Shown one piece after another: positions 37,074 through 46,065 of a DNA stretch of 64,000 bases; within the stretch, counting starts at the first letter, position 1, and every line of letters starts with the position of its first letter. This DNA is from Metabacillus bambusae. Its GTDB lineage: Bacteria; Bacillota; Bacilli; Bacillales; Bacillaceae. Where the stretch lies: the NCBI RefSeq assembly GCF_017497975.1, contig NZ_JAGDEL010000020.1, positions 1 through 64,000 on the forward strand, read 5' to 3'. Below the pieces are notes generated by a model that was not told the origin of the DNA, made no database searches, and saw nothing but the letters and a program-made list of their open reading frames with translations. A program made the position numbers and the translations under genes.

Positions 37074-38309
37074 ATGGAAGAAACAATATCACTAATCAAT
37101 CATAAGAAAGAACAGATAATCGAACCTATTCGGCCTTCTGCAACATTTCAAGATATTTATGGTAAGGGTTATGTTTATAACCCGAAGTTATATGCCCATG
37201 ATTATCAGCATTTTGCCGGAGATTTATTAAGTTTAGAATCATTAACAGCACGAGAATTAAGTATTGTTGGGGATTTTCCGGTTGTTTGTCATGCAGCAAC
37301 TGTGACAGATCCAGCATTATCTCTTCTTCGAAAAGCGGGACTTAAGATACCTTCCATACTTTATACTTATCACACAGAAGATGAATATATCCAATTATTA
37401 AATAAACTTGATAAACAAAATCAAAGGTTGATTTTTCAATATCCACATCCTAGTGATGTCTTTTCTTCAAATTTATCCTGGATTGACCCAGAGATACAAG
37501 TGTATTTATGTGATAAACGAAACATTCCCGAGTTTGTTCCTCCAAAAAATGTACCAAAACGGAGCATAATGAGCATCGAACAAATTATCAAAGAAAAAAC
37601 AGCACTTCCAATCATCTTAAAAACTGGAGATGGACGTGCGACGTCAGGAGGTTATGGCGTACTTATTATTGAGGAAGAAAAGCAATTATATGAAATTGAC
37701 GAGACCTTTGGTGATTTATCAGAAATTATCGTTGAAGAAGCGATTCAGTATGATGAAAATATTTCGCTTCATTATGTCGTTAACAAACAGGGAGAAATCA
37801 ATTTTCTAGGTAAATCAGCACAAATTGTTAATAAAGATGGCTGCTTCCGAGGTAGCTGGATCACCGTTGATGTAGATGACAAGATCGCTGAAATTGTGGA
37901 AACTGGCTATGAGGTAATGAAAAAAGTTACGGAAAAAGGATACGTGGGAGTTGCCGGGTTCGATGTACTCATTCGCGGTGAAAACTATTACTTTATTGAT
38001 TTAAATATAAGATTGAATGCTTCAACATGTGGTTTGTTTCTGTACGATGATATTCAAAAAAAATATCGGAAAGAAACCGTGCGGCTTTGTAACTTAGAGT
38101 GGATGAACGATTTTGACCAGCTAATACCTGTTGTGGAAAAATACATGTCAAAAGACCAATTTGTTCCTTTAAGCTTCTTAGATGCGAATTATCTACCAGG
38201 TGAAAATCGAGTATCAAAAGTAATTGGTCTTGTAATAGGACATTCCACCCAAGAGGTCGAGGGTGTTCTAGATACGATGGCTAGCGATGGTCTCTATACG
38301 ATGGAATAG
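37074..38309 (+). CDS. Orphan ATP-grasp enzyme
   Basis: The 411-residue protein has an ATP-grasp fold in its second half. The nucleotide loop is ILKTGDGRATSGGYGVLIIE near residue 180. The hinge acidic stretch is IIVEEAI. The metal ligands lie in GVAGFDVLIRGENYYFIDLN followed by IRLNAST. Such enzymes join a carboxylate to an amine or thiol with ATP. The first 160 residues match no domain I know, so the substrate is open; a peptide or amino-acid ligase role is possible. The start is the ATG at 37074, seven bases after GGGAGG. It stands alone, with a perfect terminator after it. Confidence 0.75.
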   Translation: MEETISLINHKKEQIIEPIRPSATFQDIYGKGYVYNPKLYAHDYQHFAGDLLSLESLTARELSIVGDFPVVCHAATVTDPALSLLRKAGLKIPSILYTYHTEDEYIQLLNKLDKQNQRLIFQYPHPSDVFSSNLSWIDPEIQVYLCDKRNIPEFVPPKNVPKRSIMSIEQIIKEKTALPIILKTGDGRATSGGYGVLIIEEEKQLYEIDETFGDLSEIIVEEAIQYDENISLHYVVNKQGEINFLGKSAQIVNKDGCFRGSWITVDVDDKIAEIVETGYEVMKKVTEKGYVGVAGFDVLIRGENYYFIDLNIRLNASTCGLFLYDDIQKKYRKETVRLCNLEWMNDFDQLIPVVEKYMSKDQFVPLSFLDANYLPGENRVSKVIGLVIGHSTQEVEGVLDTMASDGLYTME

Positions 38310-38333
38310 TATTGTGAAATTTATTTTTATAAA

Positions 38334-38371
38334 AACCAGTCTCGATAATAGTATATTTACCGAGACTGGTT
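38334..38371 (+). terminator. Terminator after the ATP-grasp gene
   Basis: AACCAGTCTCG (38334-38344) and CGAGACTGGTT (38361-38371) are perfect complements around a 16-base loop. The T run after them is short. Confidence 0.75.
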
Positions 38372-38483
38372 TCTAGTATTGTGGAACTTTTTAAATAAGG
38401 ATAAATATACAAGATAAATTTCAAGGTGTCCCAATAGTTCAAATACAATACAAAAAGGAAAAGGACTCTCCTAGAATGAATCG

Positions 38484-38915
38484 TTATGTAGCTAATCCTG
38501 CTCTCAATTTATTAACACCAAATTCTAGATATGCCTTTAAACAGGTCAGCATAAACACCCAACCTTCTTTATTGTCTAACATGTTATGGATTAATTCAGG
38601 ATCATTTTCATGAAAACCTTCTTCGGTAATTTCAATAATAGTACCTGAATCGACCTCTTTTAGCGAGATTGTAACAACGTGCTCTTCCTCAGCTTCGCCC
38701 CACTTGAATACGATTTTTTTATTTTGCTCAACTTCCACCACATGAATTTGCGCTTCTGCTTGATATATATCATATTTCAATGTTATCGTCTTGCCTGATT
38801 CCCATCTTTCTGAACTTGATGAGAACCAAAAATTCCCGATTTTAAAAGGGTCTACAAAGGCTTCAAATACTTCATTAGCTGGCTTTAAGATGTTAAATTT
38901 CGTATGGTTGTTCAT
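38484..38915 (-). CDS. SRPBCC (AHSA1-like) domain protein
   Basis: The 143-residue single-domain protein is of the SRPBCC/START fold (activator of Hsp90 ATPase homologue 1-like). It begins with the usual NILKPANEVFEAFVDPFKIGNFWF strand and helix. FKWGEAEEEHVVTISLKEVD and the closing helix NKEGWVFMLTCLKAYLEFG complete it. It would bind a hydrophobic ligand in a deep pocket; the ligand is unknown. It lies downstream of another SRPBCC gene but is separated from it by about 290 bases. Confidence 0.82.
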   Translation of the reverse strand: MNNHTKFNILKPANEVFEAFVDPFKIGNFWFSSSSERWESGKTITLKYDIYQAEAQIHVVEVEQNKKIVFKWGEAEEEHVVTISLKEVDSGTIIEITEEGFHENDPELIHNMLDNKEGWVFMLTCLKAYLEFGVNKLRAGLAT

Positions 38916-39201
38916 AACGTTAGAACCACTCTCTTTCTAGTAGTTAATATACTATTGATTGTCCTGATTACATCAGTCATAAATAATCATTTGTGCAGAA
39001 TCATTGAAGATATTAATTCTATTTTACAGTCTCCTGAGCTAAAACTACATAACCTAACCATCCAATTAGTAAAAAATTCGGGGGAGACCAGCAGTATTGA
39101 TAACCAAATCAACAAACAATTATAAAAGTCCAAAATAATAAAGTCATAAAAGGGCTCCTCATCTTTTAGTATAAGGCAAGTTCTCTGCGTCACACATAAC
39201 T

Positions 39202-39654
39202 TTACGCCATCTGTGCTTCCTGTTCAACCTTTTGCATAAACTCTTTCACAACAATATTGTTGCTTTTCTCACTGCCTAGCTTTAACATAGCTCTTCCTAC
39301 AAAGTTGACCCCTTTGTTTTGCCCCTCATAAATAAATTTTGTGTGAGTATCATCGATTTTTAGTAGTGTAAAGCTAAGTGTAATCTCGAAGGCCTTTCCT
39401 AAAACAAAGCTAATTTGCTTTAGCTTTTTATCTTCAAGATCCTCGTACGCTAAGGTATCAACGATGTAGGTCTCTACCCTTTTCCCTTCACGGTATTTTT
39501 GCTGATGCTTTGCCCCCACTTCGTCTTCCTTTTTTTCAATTAATATGTGCTCCTCCACTTTAGGCATGATTTTCTTTATGTTTTTATCAAGAAATAATCT
39601 CCATACCTCTTCAATATTTTTCTCTATCACGATTTCTTCTTTCCAATGAATCAC
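39202..39654 (-). CDS. SRPBCC family protein coupled to a MerR regulator
   Basis: The 150-residue protein has the SRPBCC pattern: WKEEIVIEKNIEEVWRLFLD at the start, strands ending FTLLKIDDTHTKFIYEG, and a long C-terminal helix VKEFMQKVEQEAQ. It starts with a GTG that overlaps the MerR stop (GTGA), with GGAGG at spacing 7, so translation is coupled. The pairing suggests that a ligand bound by this protein, or exported by an unseen partner, is sensed by the MerR protein. Function is otherwise unknown. Confidence 0.78.
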   Translation of the reverse strand: MIHWKEEIVIEKNIEEVWRLFLDKNIKKIMPKVEEHILIEKKEDEVGAKHQQKYREGKRVETYIVDTLAYEDLEDKKLKQISFVLGKAFEITLSFTLLKIDDTHTKFIYEGQNKGVNFVGRAMLKLGSEKSNNIVVKEFMQKVEQEAQMA

Positions 39655-39995
39655 TCGTCTTCCTCCTTCCCAGATGCAAGAAAACCATCAATCTCTTCAA
39701 CTTTAAGAGTAAGGTCTTCGATTTGCATTTTTATTTTCTCTCTCTTTTGTATCAACAAAGCTTCTAAATTTGCAAATGACTCATCATCCATAACAGAAAT
39801 CATTTCCTGTATCGTAAAGCCAAACCTTCTCAGCTTTACTAAAAGAATCGCCAAAAAATAGCTTCCATCATCGTAATATCGATAGTTATTATCAGGATCA
39901 ATGTAAGCAGGCTCGAGTAATTTTACCTCAGCATAATAACGCAATGTTTCTTTACTTAATCCAGTCATCTCAGCAAATTCACTAATCTTGTACAT
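39651..39995 (-). CDS. MerR family transcriptional regulator
   Basis: This 114-residue regulator has the MerR HTH at the start (YKISEFAEMTGLSKETLRYY, then the AEVKLLEPAYIDPDNNYRYY wing). A dimer helix of about 40 residues follows, and the C-terminus is short with no metal-binding Cys. The true start is the ATG at 39995, six bases after GGGAGG; the longer frame adds 13 residues. Its promoter has the stretched spacer typical of MerR-controlled promoters, so it probably activates its own operon with the SRPBCC gene. Confidence 0.9.
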   Translation of the reverse strand: MYKISEFAEMTGLSKETLRYYAEVKLLEPAYIDPDNNYRYYDDGSYFLAILLVKLRRFGFTIQEMISVMDDESFANLEALLIQKREKIKMQIEDLTLKVEEIDGFLASGKEEDE

Positions 39996-40014
39996 CCTTT
40001 CCCTCCCACCTCTA

Positions 40015-40045
40015 TGATAAACTGTGGGGTGCACTACAGGGTCAA
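40015..40045 (-). promoter_or_regulatory. MerR-type promoter with long spacer
   Basis: Minus-strand TTGACC (40040-40045) and TTATCA/TATCAT (40014-40020) are 19-20 bases apart. The spacer holds the dyad CTGTAGTG / CCCACAG. MerR proteins twist such over-long promoters into an active shape. Confidence 0.65.
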
Positions 40046-40390
40046 CTTTTTTTACACTTTTTATTTTTTAGAAAAGGGGAAAAGTTATACAGTAACTGCC
40101 TTTATTTGCAGCAGCATGTAAATTTTAAACCTGTAACTTTCAATTGCTCTAAAGTCTCACTTTTAATATGGAGTATCAAAATAAGAGGTATTCACAATAT
40201 TCTTAGGAGAGGGCAGAATCTGATATCTTCTTGAAAAATTAAGGTATAAGCACGGATGTTTCGTAAAATGTTTAAAATCGAATTCATTAAATAAATCCAT
40301 TCCCTGCATTGATCATGTCAACAATAATCCCTATCAAGGATCAGAGCTCTATAAAAGATGTTATAATTACACTCTAATAATTGTAAAATT
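40046..40390. other. Intergenic region with one weak ORF
   Basis: A 45-codon minus-strand frame (40163-40300, starting MDLFNEFDFKHFTKHP and ending FDTPY) reads like protein but has no ribosome site. It might be the tail of a lost gene. No other feature is visible. Confidence 0.3.
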
Positions 40391-40423
40391 AGAACAAGTA
40401 TTGAGAAGTAAAATACTTGTTCT
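40391..40423. terminator. Bidirectional terminator after the sulfatase operon
   Basis: AGAACAAGTATT (40391-40402) pairs with AATACTTGTTCT (40412-40423). A strong T run follows on the plus strand and a weaker one on the minus strand. It closes the sulfatase operon. Confidence 0.75.
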
Positions 40424-40441
40424 AATTTTTTGTTTATTTTC

Positions 40442-41914
40442 TTAATTTCTTACTAACCCTAATCTCTCATACTGTTCAATTGGGGTATCATGTTCATTCA
40501 TTAAATAGATTAATTGTTGTTGCATCTTGTTTTCGATCTCTGGGTTAATTAATGGGTTAGCTTGGTCTGGATCATTGTCAATATCAAATAACAGATGTGC
40601 GAAGGATTCCTTTCCTTTGTCTATGAAACTAAAACCTTTTATTTTTAATAGAGAACAGCCTTTTGTAAAGTTAAATGGTTCTACTAACTCGATTTCCTTA
40701 AGTAACTCTATTGGAGTGAAATTAAATCCAAATGATGGCATTAATGTGTAATTATAAAGTAGATTTTCAGATTCTTGAACTGGTGCTCTCATATAAACAT
40801 AGTGGCCATCTGTGCAATTGATATGTCCCCCGTGAATACCAAATAAAGCAGCCTTCCGAATTTCTAGATTATTAGCGATTGTATCTTTCAATGGCTTACC
40901 GATCATATTTTCAGGAGCTTCTAATTGAAAAAACTCTAAAATAGTAGGTGCAATATCGATTGTCTGAACTAAGCATTCATTCGTAACCCCTTTTTTTCCA
41001 CTCCGTGGATCCCATATAAAAAGTGGGATTTGAGCAATCTCGTTATATTGTGGCATGATATTTTTTGCCCACCAACCATGTTCTCCTAAAAGAAACCCAT
41101 GGTCAGTATTTACAATTAACATGGTATCTTCCCATAAATTAAGTTCGTCCATAAGATCGAGTACTTTCCCAAGGTTGTGATCACACATACTTACGACTGC
41201 AGCATATTCATAACGAATGTGGTTGACCATTTCTTCAGGTTCATCAACACGTTTATACCCTGGCCAATCAAAATGGGGCCCATCATAATCATGTGGATAT
41301 AAATCCTTATACTTTTGAGGGCTGAAAAATGGTTCATGTGGACTGAAGCATTCCATTTGTAATAACCAATTATCTTCCTTATGGTTCGTTTCGATAAAAT
41401 TAAGCCCAAGTCCGATTGTGTTTGTCATTGGATGATTTTCTTCAGTATTCATATACTTACGATTAATCCAATCCTGCCGGCATCTTTCTGGATTTCGATT
41501 GTTTAATGTCTCTGGGATCTCTGGATCTCTAACCTGACCTTTCCAAGCATCACCCTCTTGTCCTCGAACACTCTCCCAAGAATTAAATTTCGTATGATAT
41601 GTTGCACTATTATCTTCCCAATAATGATAATGATCGGTTACTAAATGAGAGTATACACCATTATTTTTTAAAATTTGAGGCATAGAGTCATCAAATGGTT
41701 CCAGAGGCCCCCAACTCCTATGAAGGAAGTTATATCTACCCGTGTGCAGTTCTCGTCTTGCTGGCATACAAGGTAAACTTCCAGCAAAACACTTTGCAAA
41801 TGTAACTGTCCTCTCCGCTAATCGTTCAAAATTAGGTGCGTGAACCCAATCACATCCGTATGGTGGGAGCATATGACGGTTTAAAGAATCAAACATAAGC
41901 ATAATGGTTTTCAA
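40442..41914 (-). CDS. Cytoplasmic Cys-type sulfatase (1)
   Basis: This 490-residue S1-type sulfatase would hydrolyse a sulfate ester. The active-site signature is CMPARRELHTGR, with Cys49 in the C-x-P-x-R motif that must be converted to formylglycine. Metal-binding stretches are MFDSLNRH at the N-terminus and NTDHGFLLGEHG near residue 270. There is no signal peptide, so it acts inside the cell on imported substrate. The start is a TTG after AAAGGAG. It is the last gene of the operon, 15 bases after the other sulfatase. FDSLNR in place of the usual DD pair sets it in a distinct subfamily. No intact FGE gene lies in the window. Confidence 0.9.
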   Translation of the reverse strand: MKTIMLMFDSLNRHMLPPYGCDWVHAPNFERLAERTVTFAKCFAGSLPCMPARRELHTGRYNFLHRSWGPLEPFDDSMPQILKNNGVYSHLVTDHYHYWEDNSATYHTKFNSWESVRGQEGDAWKGQVRDPEIPETLNNRNPERCRQDWINRKYMNTEENHPMTNTIGLGLNFIETNHKEDNWLLQMECFSPHEPFFSPQKYKDLYPHDYDGPHFDWPGYKRVDEPEEMVNHIRYEYAAVVSMCDHNLGKVLDLMDELNLWEDTMLIVNTDHGFLLGEHGWWAKNIMPQYNEIAQIPLFIWDPRSGKKGVTNECLVQTIDIAPTILEFFQLEAPENMIGKPLKDTIANNLEIRKAALFGIHGGHINCTDGHYVYMRAPVQESENLLYNYTLMPSFGFNFTPIELLKEIELVEPFNFTKGCSLLKIKGFSFIDKGKESFAHLLFDIDNDPDQANPLINPEIENKMQQQLIYLMNEHDTPIEQYERLGLVRN

Positions 41915-41929
41915 AATGCCATCACTCCT

Positions 41930-43234
41930 TTATTTATGATGAATAATTTGTTGAGAAGTTATCCAGTTATCAAGCTCTTTTTGTAGATCATTAACTATTT
42001 CTGGATATTCATTTATTAAATTAGTACGTTCACCTGGATCATCTCTTAAATTTGATAAATGAATCTTATCTGGTTGCTTTCTAGAAAAGTCGAGCATACC
42101 ATTACGAACAAGCTTCCAGCTCTCTTTCCGAATCGCAAATTGTCCATTATACTCCCAACAAATATATTCATGAGGACTTTGCTGGTTTTTGGTCACCATA
42201 TTCAAAATGCTTTTTCCATCAAGTAAATGATCTTCTGGAATTTCGACTCCTGCTATGTCTAAAAAAGTAGGGACGATATCCATCATTACTCCGACTCCAT
42301 TGCATATCTGACCGTTAGAGATGAGCGACGGATAGCTAAGAATAGCAGGTTCTCTTATTCCTCCTTCGAACAAGCTTGCTTTATGCCCGCGGAATTTCCC
42401 AGTACTTCCACCGTAATATAGATCCTCGGTTCCATCTAAAAAGTTTCTTGATTCTGTTGAAGGCCCATTATCACTTGAAAAGAAGATAACGGTATCTTCA
42501 TACTTATTAAGATCCTTTAACGTTTTTATGATTGAGCCTATACCATCATCCATAGCTGAAATCATTGCCGCCATTATTTTACGATCAGGCGGTAACTCAG
42601 GATAACGCTCTAAGAACTCTTTAGGTGCATGCATTGGATAGTGTGGTGCATTATATGGAACATACAGGAAAAAAGGTTCATCTTCAGTTTTTTCTATAAA
42701 TTTAACGGCCTTTTCTGTAATGAGTTCTGTTAAATATTCCCCGTTATGCCATACTTCGTCCTCATTTTCCCATAAATCATGGACGGGATTCACACCATTC
42801 CCTTGCTCCCAATAAAATATGTGAGAATAATAATCTACACAACCTGCTAGGATGCCAAAAAACTCATCAAAGCCATGAGTATTCGGACTACTTTCCTTCG
42901 AAACGCCCAGGTGCCATTTCCCAAACAATCCAGTCTTGTATCCATCTGATTTTAATCGTTTTGCCAATGTAACATGATCAGATGATAAGCCAGAGGTGCC
43001 CCTTTTCCCCCCAAGTATTTGACTAACACCACAACTCGCAGGGTAACGCCCTGTCATTAATGAAGCACGGGATGGTGAACAAACAGGGGAATTGGAATAC
43101 CAATCTGTAAAACGGACTCCAGATTCAGCTAATTCATCCAAGTTTGGTGTTTTTATAGAATCCGATCCATAGCATCCCAAGTCACCATACCCTAAATCAT
43201 CTGCATAAAAAATAATGAAATTTGGTTTACCCAC
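41930..43234 (-). CDS. Cytoplasmic Cys-type sulfatase (2), arylsulfatase-like
   Basis: The 434-residue sulfatase carries the textbook motif CSPSRASLMTGRYPA, with Cys52 as the future formylglycine. Metal ligands lie in FYADDLGYGDLGCYG at the N-terminus and FFSSDNGPS near residue 240. GKWHLGVS supplies the conserved Lys-His pair. It lacks a signal peptide. The start is a GTG only two bases after the stop of the ATPase gene upstream. With sulfatase 1, which has a different N-terminal metal motif, it may remove sulfates at two positions of one imported molecule. Confidence 0.93.
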   Translation of the reverse strand: MGKPNFIIFYADDLGYGDLGCYGSDSIKTPNLDELAESGVRFTDWYSNSPVCSPSRASLMTGRYPASCGVSQILGGKRGTSGLSSDHVTLAKRLKSDGYKTGLFGKWHLGVSKESSPNTHGFDEFFGILAGCVDYYSHIFYWEQGNGVNPVHDLWENEDEVWHNGEYLTELITEKAVKFIEKTEDEPFFLYVPYNAPHYPMHAPKEFLERYPELPPDRKIMAAMISAMDDGIGSIIKTLKDLNKYEDTVIFFSSDNGPSTESRNFLDGTEDLYYGGSTGKFRGHKASLFEGGIREPAILSYPSLISNGQICNGVGVMMDIVPTFLDIAGVEIPEDHLLDGKSILNMVTKNQQSPHEYICWEYNGQFAIRKESWKLVRNGMLDFSRKQPDKIHLSNLRDDPGERTNLINEYPEIVNDLQKELDNWITSQQIIHHK

Positions 43235-43236
43235 TA

Positions 43237-44202
43237 TTATCTATCCTCCACTTTTTCATATAAGTTACAACGTACTTCACGTTCATCCACTAATTTATAA
43301 AGTGAAATTTCAGAATTTCGACATTGTTCTGTAGCGTATGGGCATCTAAATTGAAACTTACAACCTTTATCTAATTTATTCGTGTCTAATGGTTCAATAA
43401 AATCTATTTGTTCATCATTCGTTTGCCAAGGATCTGGTGATGATTGTAATAGTAATTTTGAATAAGGGTGTTTAGGTGAATTAATAACATCCTCACAATC
43501 TCCAATCTCAACAATCTCACCTGCATACATGACCATGATACGATCAGCCATATACCTAGCACTAGCAAGATTATGTGTTATTAAGATGTAGGAAAGATTT
43601 CTTTTTTCCTTTAAATCTAGTAATAGATTCATAATGTCAATTCCAATTGATACATCCAGCATTGAGGTAGGTTCATCGGCAACAATTATTTCTGGTTCAA
43701 GGCCTAATACTCGAGCAATCACAACACGCTGTTTTTGGCCACCTGAAATCTGATAAGGATACTTCTCAATAAAGTCCTCTGCTGGTGTTAATCCTACTAA
43801 AGTTAATAACTCTATTACTTTTTCTCTAATAGAGCCTTCTGTTTTATTTTTTAGTTTTAAAGGTCGACCAATAGCATAGCCAATTGTATGGTTGGGGTTT
43901 AGAGCTGCAAAAGGATCTTGAAAAATCATCTGGAATCTTTCCGGTAATTCCTTTTGGAACTTTTTCTCTTTTATGTTTGTTCCCTCAAATAATATCTCAC
44001 CTGAAGTAGGTTTAATTAAGTTTGTAATCATTCTCGCGGTCGTACTTTTCCCACTTCCTGATTCACCAACAATGGCAATTACTTCACCAGCTTTCAAATT
44101 AAAACTTACATTATTAACAGCTTTGAATTGAGTTTTATTAATTAAAAAGCCAGAGGAAAAGACTTTATTAATTTCCTTCACTTGTAGCTGATATTTGCTC
44201 AA
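43237..44202 (-). CDS. ABC importer ATPase, OppF/DppF type
   Basis: This 321-residue ATPase of the peptide/nickel importer family has Walker A GESGSGKST, signature ISGGQKQRVVIARVL and Walker B IIVADEPTSMLDV. The C-terminal oligopeptide-type extension has conserved Cys residues (CKFQFRCPYATEQC), which in this family can bind a metal cluster. The likely start is the TTG at 44202, after AAGGAGAGGGTG; it overlaps the upstream ATPase gene by 35 bases. It pairs with the OppD-type ATPase to power the two permeases. Confidence 0.92.
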   Translation of the reverse strand: MSKYQLQVKEINKVFSSGFLINKTQFKAVNNVSFNLKAGEVIAIVGESGSGKSTTARMITNLIKPTSGEILFEGTNIKEKKFQKELPERFQMIFQDPFAALNPNHTIGYAIGRPLKLKNKTEGSIREKVIELLTLVGLTPAEDFIEKYPYQISGGQKQRVVIARVLGLEPEIIVADEPTSMLDVSIGIDIMNLLLDLKEKRNLSYILITHNLASARYMADRIMVMYAGEIVEIGDCEDVINSPKHPYSKLLLQSSPDPWQTNDEQIDFIEPLDTNKLDKGCKFQFRCPYATEQCRNSEISLYKLVDEREVRCNLYEKVEDR

Positions 44203-45169
44203 GTGTATCACCCTCTCCTTCATACAGATGACAAGCAACTAAACCTTTTTCATCTCCAAGAATTTCTGGTTCATGTAATTTACAATGTGGCATCATATGA
44301 GGGCATCTAGGATGAAAGTTGCATCCCTTTGGTGGGTTAATTAAATCAGGTGGGTGCCCTGGGATCCCTTTTAAGCGAGTTTTTTTGCCTTTAAGTGGTG
44401 GAAATGACTGAAGCAATCCCTTCGTATAAGGATGTCTAGCTCCTTGTAATAACTCTTCTCTTTTCATTACTTCTACAAGCTCACCTGCATACATGACCCC
44501 AACTCGATCACATATTTCAAGCATTAAAGGTAGATCATGAGTAATAAACAAAATTGAAAAACCGAATTCTTTTTGTAACGTCAAAATCTTTTTAATAATG
44601 CCATTTTGAACGACAACATCTAATGCAGTAGTTGGTTCATCCATGATGATTAAATCTGGTTTAAGTGCTAGAGCCATTGCAATGACAATACGTTGCCGCA
44701 TTCCCCCAGACAATTCATGAGGGAAACTGTTTAAGCGTTCTTCACTAATATCAACCAGATTCAATAAATACTTTGCATGGTTTACTGCATCTTTTACTGC
44801 CATTTTTTTGTGAGCCAATATCGCGTCAATTAATTGGTCTTGAATTTTAATTACGGGGTTCAAATTGTTCATAGCACTTTGAAGGATAATTGAGATTTTT
44901 GACCAGCGAATCTTATCAAACTCCTGATCTGTTAAATTAGTAAGCTCTGTTCCATCTAGTATTATACTGCCCCCAGCTATTTGTGCTGGGGGTCTGAGTA
45001 GACGACTTATTCCAAAGGCAGTAGTTGATTTTCCACAGCCTGATTCCCCTACTAAACCAAAAATCTCTCCCTTTTTTATCGTAAAACTAATATTTTTTAC
45101 TGCATTTACTTTCCCTCTTGGAGAATCATATTGGATATTTAAGTTTTCCACCCTCAAAAGGTCATTCAT
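44168..45169 (-). CDS. ABC importer ATPase, OppD/DppD type
   Basis: This 333-residue ATPase has Walker A GESGCGKST, signature LSGGMRQRIVIAMAL and Walker B LIIMDEPTTALDV. The C-terminal Cys-rich region CNFHPRCPHMMPHC is typical of OppD/DppD. GGAGGAG precedes the ATG. It lies between the DppC-type permease (21 bases upstream) and its partner ATPase (overlapping). The importer family moves peptides, nickel or oligosaccharides. The sulfatases in the operon point to a sulfated sugar or similar compound. Confidence 0.93.
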   Translation of the reverse strand: MNDLLRVENLNIQYDSPRGKVNAVKNISFTIKKGEIFGLVGESGCGKSTTAFGISRLLRPPAQIAGGSIILDGTELTNLTDQEFDKIRWSKISIILQSAMNNLNPVIKIQDQLIDAILAHKKMAVKDAVNHAKYLLNLVDISEERLNSFPHELSGGMRQRIVIAMALALKPDLIIMDEPTTALDVVVQNGIIKKILTLQKEFGFSILFITHDLPLMLEICDRVGVMYAGELVEVMKREELLQGARHPYTKGLLQSFPPLKGKKTRLKGIPGHPPDLINPPKGCNFHPRCPHMMPHCKLHEPEILGDEKGLVACHLYEGEGDTLEQISATSEGN

Positions 45170-45190
45170 ACTCTCTCCTCCTCTTGACTA

Positions 45191-46054
45191 TTACAAAGCA
45201 GCATTCCCTCTTTTCGCTTGATAGCGATCTAGTATTCCATTTCCGATTAGGATGAAACCAAAGCACAAAAATGCAATTGCTAAGCCAGGAGGCAGAATCC
45301 ACCACCAAGCATTAAACATTACGGCGTTATTTGCGTGTGCCAACGAAAGAATTGTTCCCCAACTAACTGCAGTAGGATCTCCAAGTCCTAAGAAGCTTAA
45401 TCCAGCCTCTGCAAGTACTGCTTGGGTCGTAACTAACACTTGATTAGCAAGAATAACCGGCATAATATTAGGCATTATTTCTCTAAACATGATTTCCGTA
45501 TCCTTCATGCCTGCCATACGAGCGGCTTCAACATAGCCACTTTCACGTTCAGACATGGTTTGACTCCTAATACTCCGTGCCATATAAAGCCAGCTTAGAA
45601 GACCAATAATAAGAATCGTATTTGTTACTCCCATTGAAGGTAGAAATGATGCAAGTATAATCATTAGTGCCAGTGTTGGAATAATTAAAAATAGGTCAAC
45701 AACACGCATTAACCCTTCTCCGATCCAACCTCCCTTAAAGCCAGCTATAAGCCCGACTAAAACTCCAATAATTGTTGTAATTAGACCTGCTAAAATTCCT
45801 ACAAGTAGTGATGTTTGTGTTCCATAAATCATTTGTGATAGTACATCTTGACCATAACTATCAGTACCTAGCCAATGTTTAGTAGACGGTGCTATCCATG
45901 ATTCAAATCCAATATAATTTTTTTCGTATGGGGCAATATGTGATCCAAGTGAAGCGATCAAAATAAACAGGAGTAAAATAACTAAGCCAACTTTTGATTT
46001 TACACCAGGAAATACACCCCAGAATGTAGTTAGAAACTTTTTGGTTTTACTCAA
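45191..46054 (-). CDS. ABC importer permease, DppC type
   Basis: This 287-residue permease has six membrane segments. It carries the DppC/OppC N-terminal block (HWLGTDSYGQDVLSQMIYG) and the cytoplasmic EAA loop (ESGYVEAARMAGMKDTEIMF) that contacts the ATPases. It forms the channel with the DppB-type permease. The start is a TTG seven bases after AGGAGG. It lies 11 bases after the DppB-type gene. Confidence 0.92.
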   Translation of the reverse strand: MSKTKKFLTTFWGVFPGVKSKVGLVILLLFILIASLGSHIAPYEKNYIGFESWIAPSTKHWLGTDSYGQDVLSQMIYGTQTSLLVGILAGLITTIIGVLVGLIAGFKGGWIGEGLMRVVDLFLIIPTLALMIILASFLPSMGVTNTILIIGLLSWLYMARSIRSQTMSERESGYVEAARMAGMKDTEIMFREIMPNIMPVILANQVLVTTQAVLAEAGLSFLGLGDPTAVSWGTILSLAHANNAVMFNAWWWILPPGLAIAFLCFGFILIGNGILDRYQAKRGNAAL

Positions 46055-46065
46055 CTAAATCCCTC

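Noticed and set aside
38987-39193. 68-codon minus-strand ORF beginning just after the SRPBCC stop
   Set aside because: No ribosome site, hydrophobic and Cys-rich without pattern. The plus-strand ORF over it is equally unsupported.
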